Positions 1 through 11,787 of a DNA stretch of 64,000 bases are shown one piece after another. A model generated the notes under the pieces. That model did no database searches, had not been told where the DNA came from, and worked only from the letters and a program-made list of their open reading frames with translations. The stretch comes from Varroa destructor (Eukaryota > Arthropoda > Arachnida > Mesostigmata > Varroidae). Within the stretch, counting starts at the first letter, position 1, and every line of letters starts with the position of its first letter. The stretch covers positions 22,685,061 through 22,749,060 of the forward strand of contig NW_019211456.1 of assembly GCF_002443255.2 (NCBI RefSeq), read 5' to 3'. The translations under genes and the position numbers were made by a program.

Positions 1-1204
1 CAGGCTGATTATCCAAGCAGGTTTCACCGTTTACCAGAGTAGTTCTAGTAAAGGCGATCTTTGTCCCCGGTTCAGTCTTTAATGATTAACATATTCATGA
101 ATAAAGATGACACACACGTAACACGAGGACATCGGGGTTGAAGGCTACGATTCTCAATTTTAGACACCAGTCGTTGCACTCAACATGAAGTGCAAGTAAC
201 GATAGACTGAGTTTCACAAATCTCTATTCTGAAACGCGATGTACGATAGCGAAGTGTCTTTAGTCGTACGCATATCGCTGCTTGATCGGCAAAAATATAT
301 TAGAAGCAACCTTTGTTTATGAGTTTGTAGGTTTTTCTTGGAAAATACAAAAGGAATATATATAAAATACAGCAATGATACAAGCATAGTATACACATAA
401 TACGTTTATAAATCTAGTGATAGGCGATCGAATGTAATGTCCATCAAGCCTTCGTGTTTAAAATGGCCACTTGAGACCTGAAATACATAGCTGAAAATAC
501 CCTAATAATCAGTACGCCACTCTTTATACTGTAACCGCAGGATATGTAAGAGAAGCCCAATTTTGAAAGAACGTTCAATTCTCAGTTCAATCGGGAATAC
601 GTCTAATAAACATTTCATTTACGATTTCATTCTGAGCTTACATAATCACATTACAAACCCCGGTCTATAAAAAAATGTCAGCTTCCATAAAAATGTAACA
701 GAATTAATTCTACATAGTCTAGAAGATTTGATGTAAAATGCCGTCGTGACAAATACGATTACTCATATACACTTTTGCTCTGAGTAATGACTTTCAGCTG
801 AATAAATAAAATAGATCGTCCTCGTCGCCTGTATGTCCGTTTAGCCACCAACAAGTCGAGGCTTACTATAACTGACGTCAGCTGCTTGCGTAACCTTGCC
901 AGCATCAGTAACACCCACAAACGACTGATTTACACTTAGAAAAAGGGGATGCGTGATGTGTATATATATGTATAAACGTACGTATACACACATGAAGATA
1001 TAGAACTTTTTCTTCCTCTGACAAATAGATGCTCGCTTGTACGCCCTGATTTAAAAGCGAGTTGCGCCTCTACGATGATATTTCTTTACTGCAGCGGGAG
1101 TAGTAGCAGCAGCAGACGCCCGCGAAGTCAGCGAAGGAGGAAAATTTATTGTTTCTATACGATCGGCCGGGGGTTGCGTGATGCTACGGGCTGTTTCTGT
1201 TTAC
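1..1204. other. No gene seen
   Basis: This stretch is A+T-rich with frequent stops in all frames. I found no open frame with matching splice signals and no structured repeat beyond short TA/CA alternation near 955-995. It is probably intergenic or intronic. Confidence 0.6.
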
Positions 1205-1270
1205 AGTTTGATCTGCTGTCCTCTTCGGCCGCTGCTGCTTCTATTTGGCTTCTTGAGCTGTCCGACGCTG
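1205..1270 (-). CDS. Candidate internal exon, Ser/Ala/Glu-rich
   Basis: On the minus strand a T-rich acceptor ending in TTTCAG precedes a 66-nt open stretch that ends at a GTAAAC donor. In the ORF frame it reads (two leading nt) ASDSSRSQIEAAAAEEDSRS and onward, a low-complexity acidic/serine peptide of the kind found in disordered linkers. It enters and leaves in phase 1. The block around 1060-1395 is locally GC- and CpG-rich and open on the plus strand as well, so a UTR, a plus-strand exon or plain composition are all possible. I do not recognise the peptide. Confidence 0.2.
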
Positions 1271-3754
1271 CTGAAATGCAAACAAAAACTACCGAATCGC
1301 ACTCGTCATCTAAACGGTATCGGCGCGCCGTTGCCGACATGTCGCGAGAAGCGGATCTCAACGACGGATGCATAGGTCATGAGCTCAATACGTAAGGACA
1401 CAATCACGTGCGCTAAGCTGAGAGAGAATATTTAATAAAAAAAAATTTAAAAAAAAAAGGAAATAAGAACAGCGTCTGAAATTCAGGTATCGAGCTGCTG
1501 ATCACTACTGAATATGCTGCCACTCTATACCGACCTTGGATTTTAGATAACACATACCATGGATGACATGGGGCTTAGATGAGTACATGGGCTAACAATC
1601 TGTTCTAAGAAGTATGAAAGCAATCGGGAATATCTTACAGTTTAAGGGGAAATTAGTAGAATGCAAACACTTAAGCAATTTTAGCATAAACACCGAATTA
1701 GTCTCGGTTAGCTTTTGGAACGACTTAACAGATGTTTGCCTCACTTCAGTAATGACCTAGGTTATTATCGTTCAGCTGTATGAACAAGCTTAGTTTTAAA
1801 ACTCTCATTTAGCCTTTTATATAATCACGTTTGTAGCTCAACACTGGCAGAGACCGTTTTGGGGAGACTGCTTGCCGATCTCTATATGTTGCTGGTGGTA
1901 TAGTATTCCCTGCAAACGTGCCTCAACGTCTGAAGGTACGATTCATTGATTTGTGGTTTGTGTTTGCGTATAGTTTTTGCCTAGTTTCAAAAGGCCGACA
2001 GGTTAAACTTTTTGCGACAAGAATGTCGTACGATAGTGCCTTGAATTTGTGCACTCTCTGCCTATATTAGTGAATATTTAACAGAAAAAATATGTCAGGC
2101 TAAGAATGAACGGACTTTTTTACACAACCAGACAATCATTCTAAGAAGAATCGCTTCTTATATGAGAAACGATTCACATGACATCTATTCATATATAAGG
2201 AAACATATAAAGATAAAAAAAAGGATACGATTGCTATTAACAATTACAGCTTCCATATCTTTGTCTATCTGCTTGTTAGCTTCAAAGTATTTGCTGGGCT
2301 TCGAACACGATGACATAGTCCCTTTTTGAGAACTTGGCTGGCCTAAATCGATGAAAGGGCATCAAATGACCATATCCAAACTGTGCGCCATTTAGAACGT
2401 ATCTATTAATTAGTCACCCTCACGCAATAACCCAAAAGTCTTCCTTAGCTAATTCTTCATTCATTTGCGCTTTATATTTTCCCTTATATTGCACCTTTTC
2501 TGGACAAATATTCATGGTGTCTTGAGCTATTAGTTCCACTCTCATTCGCATCGAGCATTTTCTTATCGGCATTATAACAAACCATCATAACATAGTGAAA
2601 TATACAGAAGCAATCGACAACAGCAACGAGCCAAGCACAAATAAAGGCGATGGTGGCCAGTATATTTTTATCGGCGGCAAAATGCTTTATTCATTTAACA
2701 TAAAAATCGGCACACCGACTTTCCGGATCGCCAGTTCCACCTGTAACGCTAGTAAACGCTCGGTAGCAGAGAACCCTGTCACTAAATGGTAGGCAAATAT
2801 ATATGTGTTGACCTTCCAGTTGGAGACAGCAGACGCCAGGCGCTGGTTCGTGAGCTTCAAAATATTGAGACAGAGACAGTTGTGAATATGACTACTACGA
2901 ATCCCCACATGCAACTATTCGACTATTTTTAACAGAAGCTCACTCGAGAACACGAAAATGAAGACAAATTGAACGAAGATCATGTTTATGGGGCTAGTTG
3001 TACGTTAGGGTGTGTAGATGAATCGCTCAATAGTAAAACGTGAGGAAAGTTTCCTTTGTTTAATCAGCAAAGGCGGGCCTCGCGGGGATTCGAGCACAAG
3101 TTGACCTTATGTTCCACTTCGTTAGATTCCATCACTCGCCGATGATAAAACCTCGCAGACAAAGTACGATCATCTGAATGAGAAATTCGCCGACCGTACT
3201 GTTGGTTTACTCAAACTAATCCGAGAAAATCTATCATAAAATTACGATAATATTTAACCACGGTTCTGTGGATTAATGGTTGATTGGTAGAGGTGCTTGG
3301 AAAGTCTGCTACAACAGAGCTGTTATTGCAGAAAGGTAATGTTAAACTCCAGCAGGCAACACTGAATATAACCTCGAAAAGTAAATTCTTCAACAGGTTT
3401 TGAATTGAAGTTTAATTTACTCAAAAACATAAACTACCCTAAGCCTGTCTACGCTCTTTCCAAATATTATTTACCGTATTATATGAACGTGCCATGTGCT
3501 AACTTCAGTTGGGCTGCCCAAATAAACAAATGTTATATACTCATCAAGATGACATATTCCGTGAAAAAAATTCATTAAGCGCAATTTTGGTCTTCTTCTG
3601 CTTAAAATTTCCACTTGGAGTAGGCAAAGGTACATTAGCAGTTACCGCCTACTTTAACCTCAGCGAAGCGAGCGCGCGGCGTAATGGTTTCAGGCGGTCA
3701 ATAGAATTACAATACTACAAAACTGGGTGCTGCGTTTTTTTCATTTCAAACTAG
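1271..3754. other. No gene supported
   Basis: Apart from the GC-rich shoulder to about 1395 and the A-rich run, this is ordinary A+T-rich sequence. Short open frames here lack paired splice signals and read as composition noise. Confidence 0.55.
1437..1458. repeat. A-rich homopolymer pair (A9-T3-A10)
   Basis: Two adenine runs are separated by three thymines. This may be the worn poly(A) tail of a plus-strand retroposed sequence, but I see no target-site duplication or recognisable body upstream. Confidence 0.85.
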
Positions 3755-3850
3755 TCCTGTCAAGAGGCACGCGGAAGCTTTCAAGGAGTAAATTTGTCCC
3801 TTGAGGAATCTATGGGTGTGAGTGTTAGGCAGATGCCCGATGAAGCGGAA
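3755..3850 (+). CDS. Candidate internal exon, 32 codons, phase 0/0
   Basis: The segment is preceded by an eight-T polypyrimidine run and the acceptor TTTCAAACTAG, and followed directly by the consensus donor GTAAGT. The 96 nt between are open in one frame only (phase 0 at both ends); the other two frames contain stops. The peptide starts SCQEARGSFQGVNLSLEESM and ends QMPDEAE, with a soluble, acidic composition. No family is recognised, and neighbouring exons were not identified. A symmetric phase-0 exon of this size is typical of arthropod genes, but the splice signals plus one open frame are the whole case. Confidence 0.35.
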
Positions 3851-4735
3851 GTAAGTAAATAAGCTAAGCTCGCTCGTCGAGAGCCAACTTCACTCTCTGA
3901 AAATAGCCGACGAGTGTCTTCATCGAAATGTATTATATTCGAGGACCTTTGCATTATAGCGAGTCTTTACTGACAAGAAGACTAGAGGAAATACTGAACA
4001 GCACGGTGTTCTATCGGACCTGTAGACTCGCCTTGTACAGAAAGTAACTCACATTGAGGGGTAAATATCACTTTAGCCGAAACTCTTCGCTGTTGCTCGG
4101 AGAAGAAAACTGCAAGCAGGCTGTAACACAGTGTTTGCAACCGGCTCTCTCTTAAAACTCTTATTTAGCTTGAGCTTTTCGACAAACATGATGACTAGCT
4201 GAAAGAAGTTGCTTTAGGCTATTTGAACTGATCGGCGGGGCGTGAATGCTACGTTCCTGCACGTCGCTAGGCGTCAGGCCTATTGAGCAGGCCATGTGGG
4301 CAGTACTAGCAACTGACTCGACCGGTTTGATCAGACAGTGTCTCAAATTCAGGCCAAATCTAAGTGTGAAAGACAGGTCAGTAGAACCTACATTAATTAG
4401 TCATTTCTACAAGTATTATCATTCTCATGTACTTCCATGCACGAACTGAGCCGTTATGGCCTACTCTTTTGTAATCCGTCACGATTGGTGCACTGTCACT
4501 GCACACGTCAATCAACCCGTTTTCATGCAAACAGAAACCTTTGGACGCGAATGAACACGTCCTGCAGAAATATCCTTCTCCTATTCGAAGACTAGCGAAA
4601 ACATTGTGGTCTATACATGTTGTATAATTCGTTCCTATAATAAGTTTTATAATTAGTTTCTCCTAGTCCTTACTCTCGACCTGATTCCAATTGATCTATA
4701 ATCCAATACTCGATTCAAAGGTCCTCTACAGCGTG

Positions 4736-4750
4736 CTCTCTCTCTCTCTC
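4736..4750. repeat. (CT)n microsatellite
   Basis: Seven and a half perfect CT units read directly from the sequence. Confidence 0.95.
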
Positions 4751-5210
4751 GCACGGCACTGTAACTATTTCGAGTCCTGCTTCAACTATCATATTGTTGT
4801 CGTGGGCCGAACTCATACAGATCCCAGCCAGACGTTGGACCTCTCGGGTCCCGACTCTATCAATTTTTCTAGGCCAGTTTCTACGTCACATTTCCCCTTT
4901 TAATAATGGTTCCGTATTCAAATCGCTACATATAAGTATTTACCGTAGGAACCAATTAGCGTTGTGCCTAACTGGCGATAGTTTGGACGAAGGACTCTTT
5001 CTAAAACTTTTGTATCAATAACATTTGGGAAGACTATTAACTAACTTTTGCATTGTATGGCCATCGTGAAGTCTGTCTTCTAGAAGCATTACTTACTGTA
5101 GCTATTTATCAGGAAAAACATTGCGTGGATTCTCAATGCATTGAATGTAACGCAAATTGGGTGCCTATTAGCGCGGAACACAAACACTGTTTATACTTAA
5201 AGGCTTCTAT

Positions 5211-5230
5211 AAAAAAAAAAAAAAAAAAAA
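5211..5230. repeat. A20 homopolymer
   Basis: Twenty consecutive adenines, long enough to suggest a retroposon tail. No recognisable retroposon body lies immediately upstream, and no flanking direct repeats were seen. Confidence 0.95.
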
Positions 5231-6412
5231 GCTAATATCTGTTACTGACGAAACGTTCATTCCAATTTGACTAATTGGTCCAAAACGTTATCTGAAATAT
5301 TTATACAGTTGTTTTGTGTTTCCACGTATAAATGTTTCATCACTAATGAGCTTGTATACCTCATGCATTAACTAGTGAAGTTACGAAGCTCAATGTCTTA
5401 GACTGCTATACGGTTCTTCGCCCCCTTCAGCGAAGCACATCGTCACACAAAATCGGAAGGAGGTCCGGAAAACACGATTACATTTGCCATAAACTTGTAT
5501 ACGTGTCATCAATCCCTGCCATCAAAAACAGCCGCTTATTCTCATAATCAAGTGAGCAATGATGACTCTGTTGATACGATTAATAGCAGTCAATATTATT
5601 CATTTTTGTATCGTGCCTTGTGCTCGTTGTTGGCCTTCTTTTGATTCTTGTTTACTCAAAGATTGCCCTGTTAGTCGAACTGGTAAAATCGAAAGATCAG
5701 AGGTAGCTGTGGATCGTGCACTGTCTTGACTATATTATACAATTGAAATTGTCCCATTGCCGATGTTAAATGCTAGTTCAGATTAATCGATCAATATGTG
5801 TGTCAATAAAACAAGTTTTAAATTATTCGATTTCAATGTTTATGATGATGGTTAGGACAGACCGTAAAGGCCAGGTTTACATTCATTACACATCAGTGTT
5901 TATACTTGAAATGGCATGCTAGTTTCCAAATCCTCGTAAAATTTCGGGTTAAAAAAGGGCACTTTCGATGACAATATAGCGTTTTATATTGTTTGAGAAG
6001 TACATCTGATAGCACAATTAAACGCAGCCGTTCGTTACTGTGTTTTCGCTTTCTTGTCAAAGCTAGTTATCCACAGTTACACATAGCTTTTAAGACCTTC
6101 CACACGTACTAGCAGTACGTAAATAATAAGATCGAAAATTCTGACTCGCAGTCTCAGCTTGAAGGCTTCTCGACGAGCAAGAGGGAGATATTACATGGCT
6201 ACGGACTTGCTATCTCATCGTGTCGTATCGTCTGGCCGCTAGCCTGAATCAGTGAATTCTTTTTACCGAACAAAAATTACTAATATAAAAAAGCGCAAGC
6301 AAAAGCAAGGCGGTCTATGTCCGAGAAGTCTGTGTGTGTAGAGCGTGTGCAGCTGCACGCGTTGTACGTTATGTCTCTGTGAACTCGAGCAATATGCCGC
6401 AAGGGTACCTAC

Positions 6413-6545
6413 GCAGACATTGAAGATACTCGTGACGACGGCAGCGGCGGTGAGCAGGGGCGCTATGGTGGTACAGTCGATGGCGATCCTGTCCGATATT
6501 ACATAATAGCCCCAGGGAGCGCAGCGACGAGGCGGCGATGGGTGA
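6413..6545 (-). CDS. Candidate exon with one hydrophobic segment
   Basis: The acceptor (TTTGCCTGCCAG) opens a 133-nt stretch ending at a GTAGGT donor. In one frame it reads one leading base plus 44 codons, with a hydrophobic stretch CTTIAPLLTAAAVVTSIFNV near the end that could span a membrane. A second frame (SPIAASSLRSLGLLCNIGQD and onward, Arg/His-rich later) is also open and fits the phase of the upstream candidate at 6707-6829 better. The reading frame is therefore unsettled. The region is GC-rich, which lowers stop frequency. Confidence 0.2.
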
Positions 6546-6706
6546 CTGGCAGGCAAAGCAGCTGTTGCTGCTGTGGTACACTTGAGTTGTTTCTTTCAGT
6601 TCCTCTCCCATCGCGGGTCGAGTTCCTATAGGCACACATACCCGCAGCACACCAATGCATATCTGTAGTCTGCTTCTTCGAGCGATGATGATGGCCGGTA
6701 CCTCAC

Positions 6707-6829
6707 CACAGCTATTACACCCAGCACCGCTGTGGCCATCTCACACACCATGAAAACCGGCTTCTGCTTGCCGCTGCGGCAGCTTCCGACACTGGCCGTC
6801 AGAATGGGCAGCATACAGACACTAGCTGC
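6707..6829 (-). CDS. Candidate exon, two hydrophobic segments
   Basis: The acceptor CTTTCAACAG is followed by 41 codons in phase 0 and the donor GTGAGG. The peptide has a hydrophobic start (AASVCMLPILTASVG), a short basic loop (SCRSGKQKP) and a second hydrophobic run (VFMVCEMATAVLGVIAV), the pattern of a short hairpin between two membrane helices. It may join other hydrophobic minus-strand candidates (15704-16014, 41674-41774) in one multi-span protein with long introns, but the order and number of exons are unproven. I do not recognise the family. Confidence 0.27.
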
Positions 6830-7786
6830 CTGTTGAAAGTATCTTTCCTTGCCGGCCCAGCTTTCCAGCCCACAACGCAGCCGTCTTAGTAGTGGTAGCC
6901 CTTTTGCGCCATCTTTTTGGTTCTGTCTCTCTCCTTGGGCAAACTTCTTTCATATTCCTTTCAGGGGCTTCACTGCCTTTTCGATCTTCCTGTCCCCTAA
7001 AAACTCCGCTCCTCTCACTCGTTCCTTACCAACACTCTTCAACGAGATCCCAATACTCTCAAAACCCATAAACAGACACATACTGACTACCCCATGTAAG
7101 AACTTATCCAGGCGCTCAGCCGTTTTGTGGATGATCCGTTTCGTGCCTGTGCCTTGGCTGTGTATACACACGCCCATACCCAGCGGGAAGGATGGTTACT
7201 GAAAGCGTACGACGCATGGATGTGCAAGGAACGGGATATGGATGATGGGCAGGCACTACTACCGGACAGGCAAAAATAGAAGGGGAAAGATAGAAAGAGT
7301 TGGATCGTCGTAAGGGGCATTGTACTAAAGGGGCAGCAATAGAAGCAGCTGTCGCAGCAGCGACGGTAGCAGAGCATCACTGCGGCCAGTAGGGGAAACA
7401 TCCAGGTCTTGCAATATCTCAAGCAGCAAAAACCGTCACTATGCGCGATACGGTCGCAGAACTACTGGACGGTAGAAGCCAGTCTCAGCGCAAAACTATA
7501 GTGACCTAGGTGGACTAAGTGACGTATAACAGTTCATACATAGGGATGCGTTTTTATTCGATGTTTTTATGGTTTTTTTGGTGAAACAGAGCCACTTGAA
7601 AATGCATTAAATAACACGGGTCATAACTGTTTACTTAAGTGGACCTTGCAACAATAAATCTGCGATTAAGGGTAATAATATTAGTTACATTGTAAGATAA
7701 TTAAAAATAATAATAATAATTAATAAGGATAGTAAAAAATAATACGCACTTACATTTCTAGAAATTAGCAAAATTGGCGAAACCAC

Positions 7787-8098
7787 TTATTCTCTGCGGG
7801 AAATATTAAATAAACGCAAGATATTGTACGGCGTCGATGACTTATATTTTGCGGAGCATAGACTTAGAAGGGATGTGCGAGCGAAGCCTGAAGGTCCCAG
7901 GTCAAACGGAACGACCCTCTTACTTGTCGGGATATGTCTAAACAACCTGTTTATTGTTAAACCTGTTGAAAAGATATGTTCTATAATATACTCTGCTGGA
8001 GCGTAAATCGGCATCTTCAATTTTATCAACATACCTTCTAGAGAACTGTTGAGCTGAAATATTTCATTGTTGTTACTGGCAAGTGATGTTGGCCTCAT
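7787..8098 (-). CDS. Unidentified ORF, 103 codons with ATG
   Basis: An ATG-to-TAA frame beginning MRPTSLASNNNEIFQLNSSL. A donor-like GTATGT follows codon 21, so only the start might be coding, with an intron after it. A strong acceptor (TTAATATTTCCCGCAG) and a GTAAGT donor flank the 3' end, but the sequence between them has stops in every frame. Both strands are partly open here. It could be a small gene, a first exon plus UTR, or chance. Confidence 0.18.
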   Translation of the reverse strand: MRPTSLASNNNEIFQLNSSLEGMLIKLKMPIYAPAEYIIEHIFSTGLTINRLFRHIPTSKRVVPFDLGPSGFARTSLLSLCSAKYKSSTPYNILRLFNISRRE

Positions 8099-8481
8099 TT
8101 TGGTCCTTGCTTTTTGCAGGTCTAAGTCCCGTTATCAGAACGGTGTACTTCCCTTTGCCATTAACATAGATTTTCAGTCCGGTCCGAAACAGGTAGCCTT
8201 TTCTATTGTTGTTTGACTCCAATTGAACGCTCTTTTTGCCTAGAGTAATACTATATCGAGTAAAGCTTTAGCTCGCTTCCATGCAACTAGATCACAAGTT
8301 TTCCAACAGATTCGACAAAAGATAACAGTATAGAAAAAGTATTTTCCAATTTTGAACTAAGTTGATTTTGCCCACAAGTTTAAATTTTATATGAATTTTA
8401 GCCGGGACCAATTTTATTTATTCAAAAACAGAACATATCTATCGCATTTCATAACGCCTCTGTACAGCGTATGCCATTGGC

Positions 8482-8495
8482 GGGGGGGGGGGGGG
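8482..8495. repeat. G14 homopolymer
   Basis: Fourteen guanines in a row inside A+T-rich surroundings. It is likely to vary in length between individuals and between assemblies. Confidence 0.95.
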
Positions 8496-9031
8496 TTACA
8501 CCCAGTAATAAGGTTCATCTGTAGTAAATGTAATAGGAGAAGGTATATTATTAGACACAACTATTGGCTTAAACGAGAAGGGTTCCCCTTAAGCAAATTA
8601 CCAATAATATGGTGATGCTGGTCGTATCGATTGTGCTCAGACAAAGCATCTTCGAGCAGTGCACAGACATGCTATTTAACCTGCGTAAATGTACCTACTT
8701 TTATAAACGTATCGAGTTTTTATCTTCTAAAAAGCACAAATAGACAGAATTTCGCGTGCATTGCACGTAAACTACAGCTAGCTGTACACAGTTCGTTCGA
8801 TTTCCCGTTCTTACTGTGATCAATCGAACGTGTCCTCGTTCTTCACAGTTTCACCTCAGGGGACCACACAGAAGTTACCAAGAGGGAAGATGCGCATCAA
8901 GCCTATGGGGCCGCTCCACTCAGCAAGCCTTGTTTCGTGCCGGTCGGCAACTTTACTAAGCTCAGTATAATTTTTCGTGTTCTTCTCTCTCACGACAACG
9001 ACCAAGACGATAGCTGAAGACGTCAAAGCTC

Positions 9032-9259
9032 ATGAGCGACACTCACGAACAACTTATTCGGTCGATCGGTCTTCTTGGCGATACACAGGGCAACGGCCGT
9101 ACAAGTACTGCCGTTAGACTTACGGTAGCCGCTATCACCGTAATACAAAAAGGGCTTTCTCTAAGTAGACGGCCGGAACAACAGCGCAACGGCAATTTGG
9201 TTATCGACAATTTCGGTAGTAGCATGGTAAACACGTTCCTGAACAATCTTGTGCTATAA
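9032..9259 (+). CDS. Short ORF, 75 codons; competes with minus-strand exon
   Basis: An ATG-initiated frame beginning MSDTHEQLIRSIGLLGDTQG, with a balanced, soluble amino-acid mix and ending in a TAA. No splice sites are needed, so it could be a small intronless gene or part of one. The same DNA is open on the minus strand with a GTGAGT donor (9047-9160), so at most one reading is likely right. I do not recognise the peptide. Confidence 0.18.
   Translation: MSDTHEQLIRSIGLLGDTQGNGRTSTAVRLTVAAITVIQKGLSLSRRPEQQRNGNLVIDNFGSSMVNTFLNNLVL
9047..9160 (-). CDS. Candidate internal exon, 38 codons, phase 0/0
   Basis: The acceptor CCGTCTACTTAG is followed by 114 nt open in phase 0 and ending at a GTGAGT donor. 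The peptide includes YYGDSGYRKSNGSTCTAVAL and continues with a Lys/Arg-rich end (CIAKKTDRPNKLF). It contains two Cys and looks soluble. It overlaps the plus-strand 75-codon ORF, so coding strand is uncertain. No homologue recognised. Confidence 0.25.
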
Positions 9260-11451
9260 CAATGAAGACATTCGCTGTGTCAGTGGCGTACTTATAAGAC
9301 GTCCACTGCGGACGAACGAACGAGCGTACGTACGTTGACTTTCGATAGAACGTACACTAGGATGAATCGTCTTCTCTACAGAAAAGGGAAAACAGATTCG
9401 AGCTGCGATGTCTTAAAACTCATTTAAAAGAAAGAAAGATGGTTTTGCTGAAAACGGTAATTTTTGGCAAGCTAGGTACAAGATACATGTGGCTAGCTGT
9501 CGATAGTTTGGGCATCCATATCTTCATGTGAAGCATAATATTCGGATTGTGTTTTAAGGCAACGATTGAACCGCAAAGCATTAACATATCATTGTCGCCA
9601 CTTTTGGGTATCTTACGGACACTACGAACGGATCGTTTGACAAGGTCACTTTAAAATGCCTGGGTCGGTCTCTTAAACTGGTAGCCATACTTAAGCAACG
9701 AACGATACATTAGCGTGAATCTTAACATATTTGGTAACATAGCGTAATACGTGTTGCCGATATTGTTTTAATGGTTGCGGTAATATAAAATATAGTAATA
9801 TATAATCATAAGCGCAACCAAATAGAAAGAGCCAAAACACTGTTTTGTCGTTTTCATTTGACGTTGACGTCCAGTGTCGCCACCGCGTAACAACGAGGTC
9901 AACTATAGGTATATATATCCGTTGGGCAAATCTGTGTCGATTGTTTACGTCTGTGCGTCGATTTTGTCCGAACAGTCGACGCAGGATTTTATTTGCATTG
10001 GTTAATATATCTCTTTTCAAGTCTCTAATCTCCTGGGTCGCATCTGTCTTCATAGACGACGATAGCACACAACAAATGATTTACCTAACTTAAATCCTAG
10101 GCCTGAAACGTACGCGAAAAGCAGCAACCTTTACCTTATGAAGCAAGCCTTCGCACAGACACACACGTACCCATACAAGTATATCGACCAGGGTGTGTTG
10201 GGTCGGTAAATTGGCAATCTGAAACAGAATCTCATCGAAATAATGTTATACGATCATTATTATTATCAGTTGTATTTTATGGGTTACATGATTTCGGACT
10301 GTTCATACGATAAGGGTGTCTAGAACATTTTCTGTTCACGTAATTTATACGTAGCTACATATGTACGAGATGGGAACACTACAGGCTGAACAAATGGCAT
10401 CAGTGCAATGAGATTGCAGGCACAAATAATGTTATTACTATGGATAATGTATAAATATTAATCGAGCCCATGTGACAGGCAAATGAGCCGAACAGATTAT
10501 ACTTAATCCGTTCCCTATTCTTTATATCCCGATTCCTTTCGCTCGCGTGATTTCTCAAGAAATATTAGCTGATTTACCATGGGGGGCGTCAATGTTGCGA
10601 TACAATTGTATGCCCAATAACCTTATCAGCGGGTTAGTAGCGCCTCAATAATGTTGACCATAACGTCAGCGCCAACACTACCCTATACTTAGGTGACTCG
10701 AGTTATTCCCGAATCGTTTTCGAAAAAAATATTCCCATTTCACTTCCTAGCTTTTAACTTATTGGTGTAACTTTTTTATATCGCGTTGGCTAACTTTAAT
10801 ATAAGAGTTTTTCGTCATTTCTTACGGTTATACTGGCCGTGAGCACGCTTACTTCAGCTTCTGTATATATATATGACACGCGTATATATATGTTGCCAAC
10901 TCCAGATAACATTGTAGCTCATGCTTGTGACCCTTTGTGACAAAAGAGGCCGAACAACTTTGCTTCTCATCGTCTATTAGCACATCTGGGTTTTGACAAA
11001 AGGATTTTACGACGATCATGGTCCGCTAGAACGCGCACGAAGGCTTTGTATAGCGCCATAGCGCGAACGAAAGACGAAAAGTCGGGCATAGAGGATGTCA
11101 GAGGGGACGGAAATGATAAAACACCGCTCACAAGATGAGGGATAAATGCCAACAGCGCCTTTGAAAGAAGGTTATGACTGGTAGGGCGGCGAGCCAGCGA
11201 CCTAGCGAACGCTATATATGGAATAGGGCCCACGGTGACCACCTGCGTAAGGTGTATAGAGCTTTGAGCTAAGTAGTTGGCTGGCTAGCTGTTAACCTAC
11301 AGTTGCCGCTGCTTCTACTACCACTACTCAGGACTAAGGATATAGGGGTCACATAGAGCTACGCTAAGCCTTGACCTGGCCAACAGCCTACACAACGGGC
11401 GTGAGGTAGGCTTAGCAAGACGGCACGGCAGGTTAAAGATGGCAGGTTGAA
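9260..11451. other. No gene supported
   Basis: This is A+T-rich sequence with some TA/CA alternation around 10860-10900. Open frames of 80-125 codons occur on both strands at 9691-10093 but mirror each other and show no clean splice pairs, so I treat them as composition. Confidence 0.5.
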
Positions 11452-11787
11452 GTGGGGTTAGCACCGGGTCGTTGCGACGAGAAACGGACCGCTACTGGGG
11501 ACTGGGACAGAACAGCGTACACTACCACGGAGAACCATTATGAATTGAGAGGGAGAGGCAGCTATGGTGCCGGCGCCGCGGCTGCCGTGGCGGCAGGGTA
11601 TCCGACGCCCGGGTGGTCCTATTACCACACTACCACTACTACTACTACTACAAGTAGCTCTGCTCTGCAAGGAGGCAAAGTTTTACAAGCGAACCGTGTG
11701 CGAAACAAAAAGGCACTACGCTGGCTTTGCCACCCAACGGGGGTTAGCGAAAGTTATGACGCGCACGTTACGAGGGAAATTTGCTAG
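11452..11787 (+). CDS. Low-complexity ORF (Gly/Ala then Thr run)
   Basis: An open frame of about 111 codons in a GC-rich island. It includes YELRGRGSYGAGAAAAVAAG, an aromatic patch (GWSYYH) and a run of eight Thr encoded by the ACT/ACA repeat. That resembles disordered tails of RNA-binding or transcription proteins, but such composition also arises from trinucleotide repeats. There is no ATG at the start (the first codon is TTG), the upstream acceptor is pyrimidine-poor and no strong donor follows. The minus strand is also open. Confidence 0.18.
   Translation: MGLAPGRCDEKRTATGDWDRTAYTTTENHYELRGRGSYGAGAAAAVAAGYPTPGWSYYHTTTTTTTTSSSALQGGKVLQANRVRNKKALRWLCHPTGVSESYDAHVTREIC
11636..11651. repeat. 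(CTA)n trinucleotide repeat
   Basis: A short perfect trinucleotide array inside the GC-rich island. On the plus strand it encodes the Thr run of the ORF at 11452-11787. Confidence 0.9.

Larger units (their letters stand above)
3851..6412. other. Probable intron/intergenic DNA with simple repeats
   Basis: It contains a short (CT)n tract and an A20 run, listed separately. The remaining open frames are short and lack paired splice sites. Confidence 0.55.
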
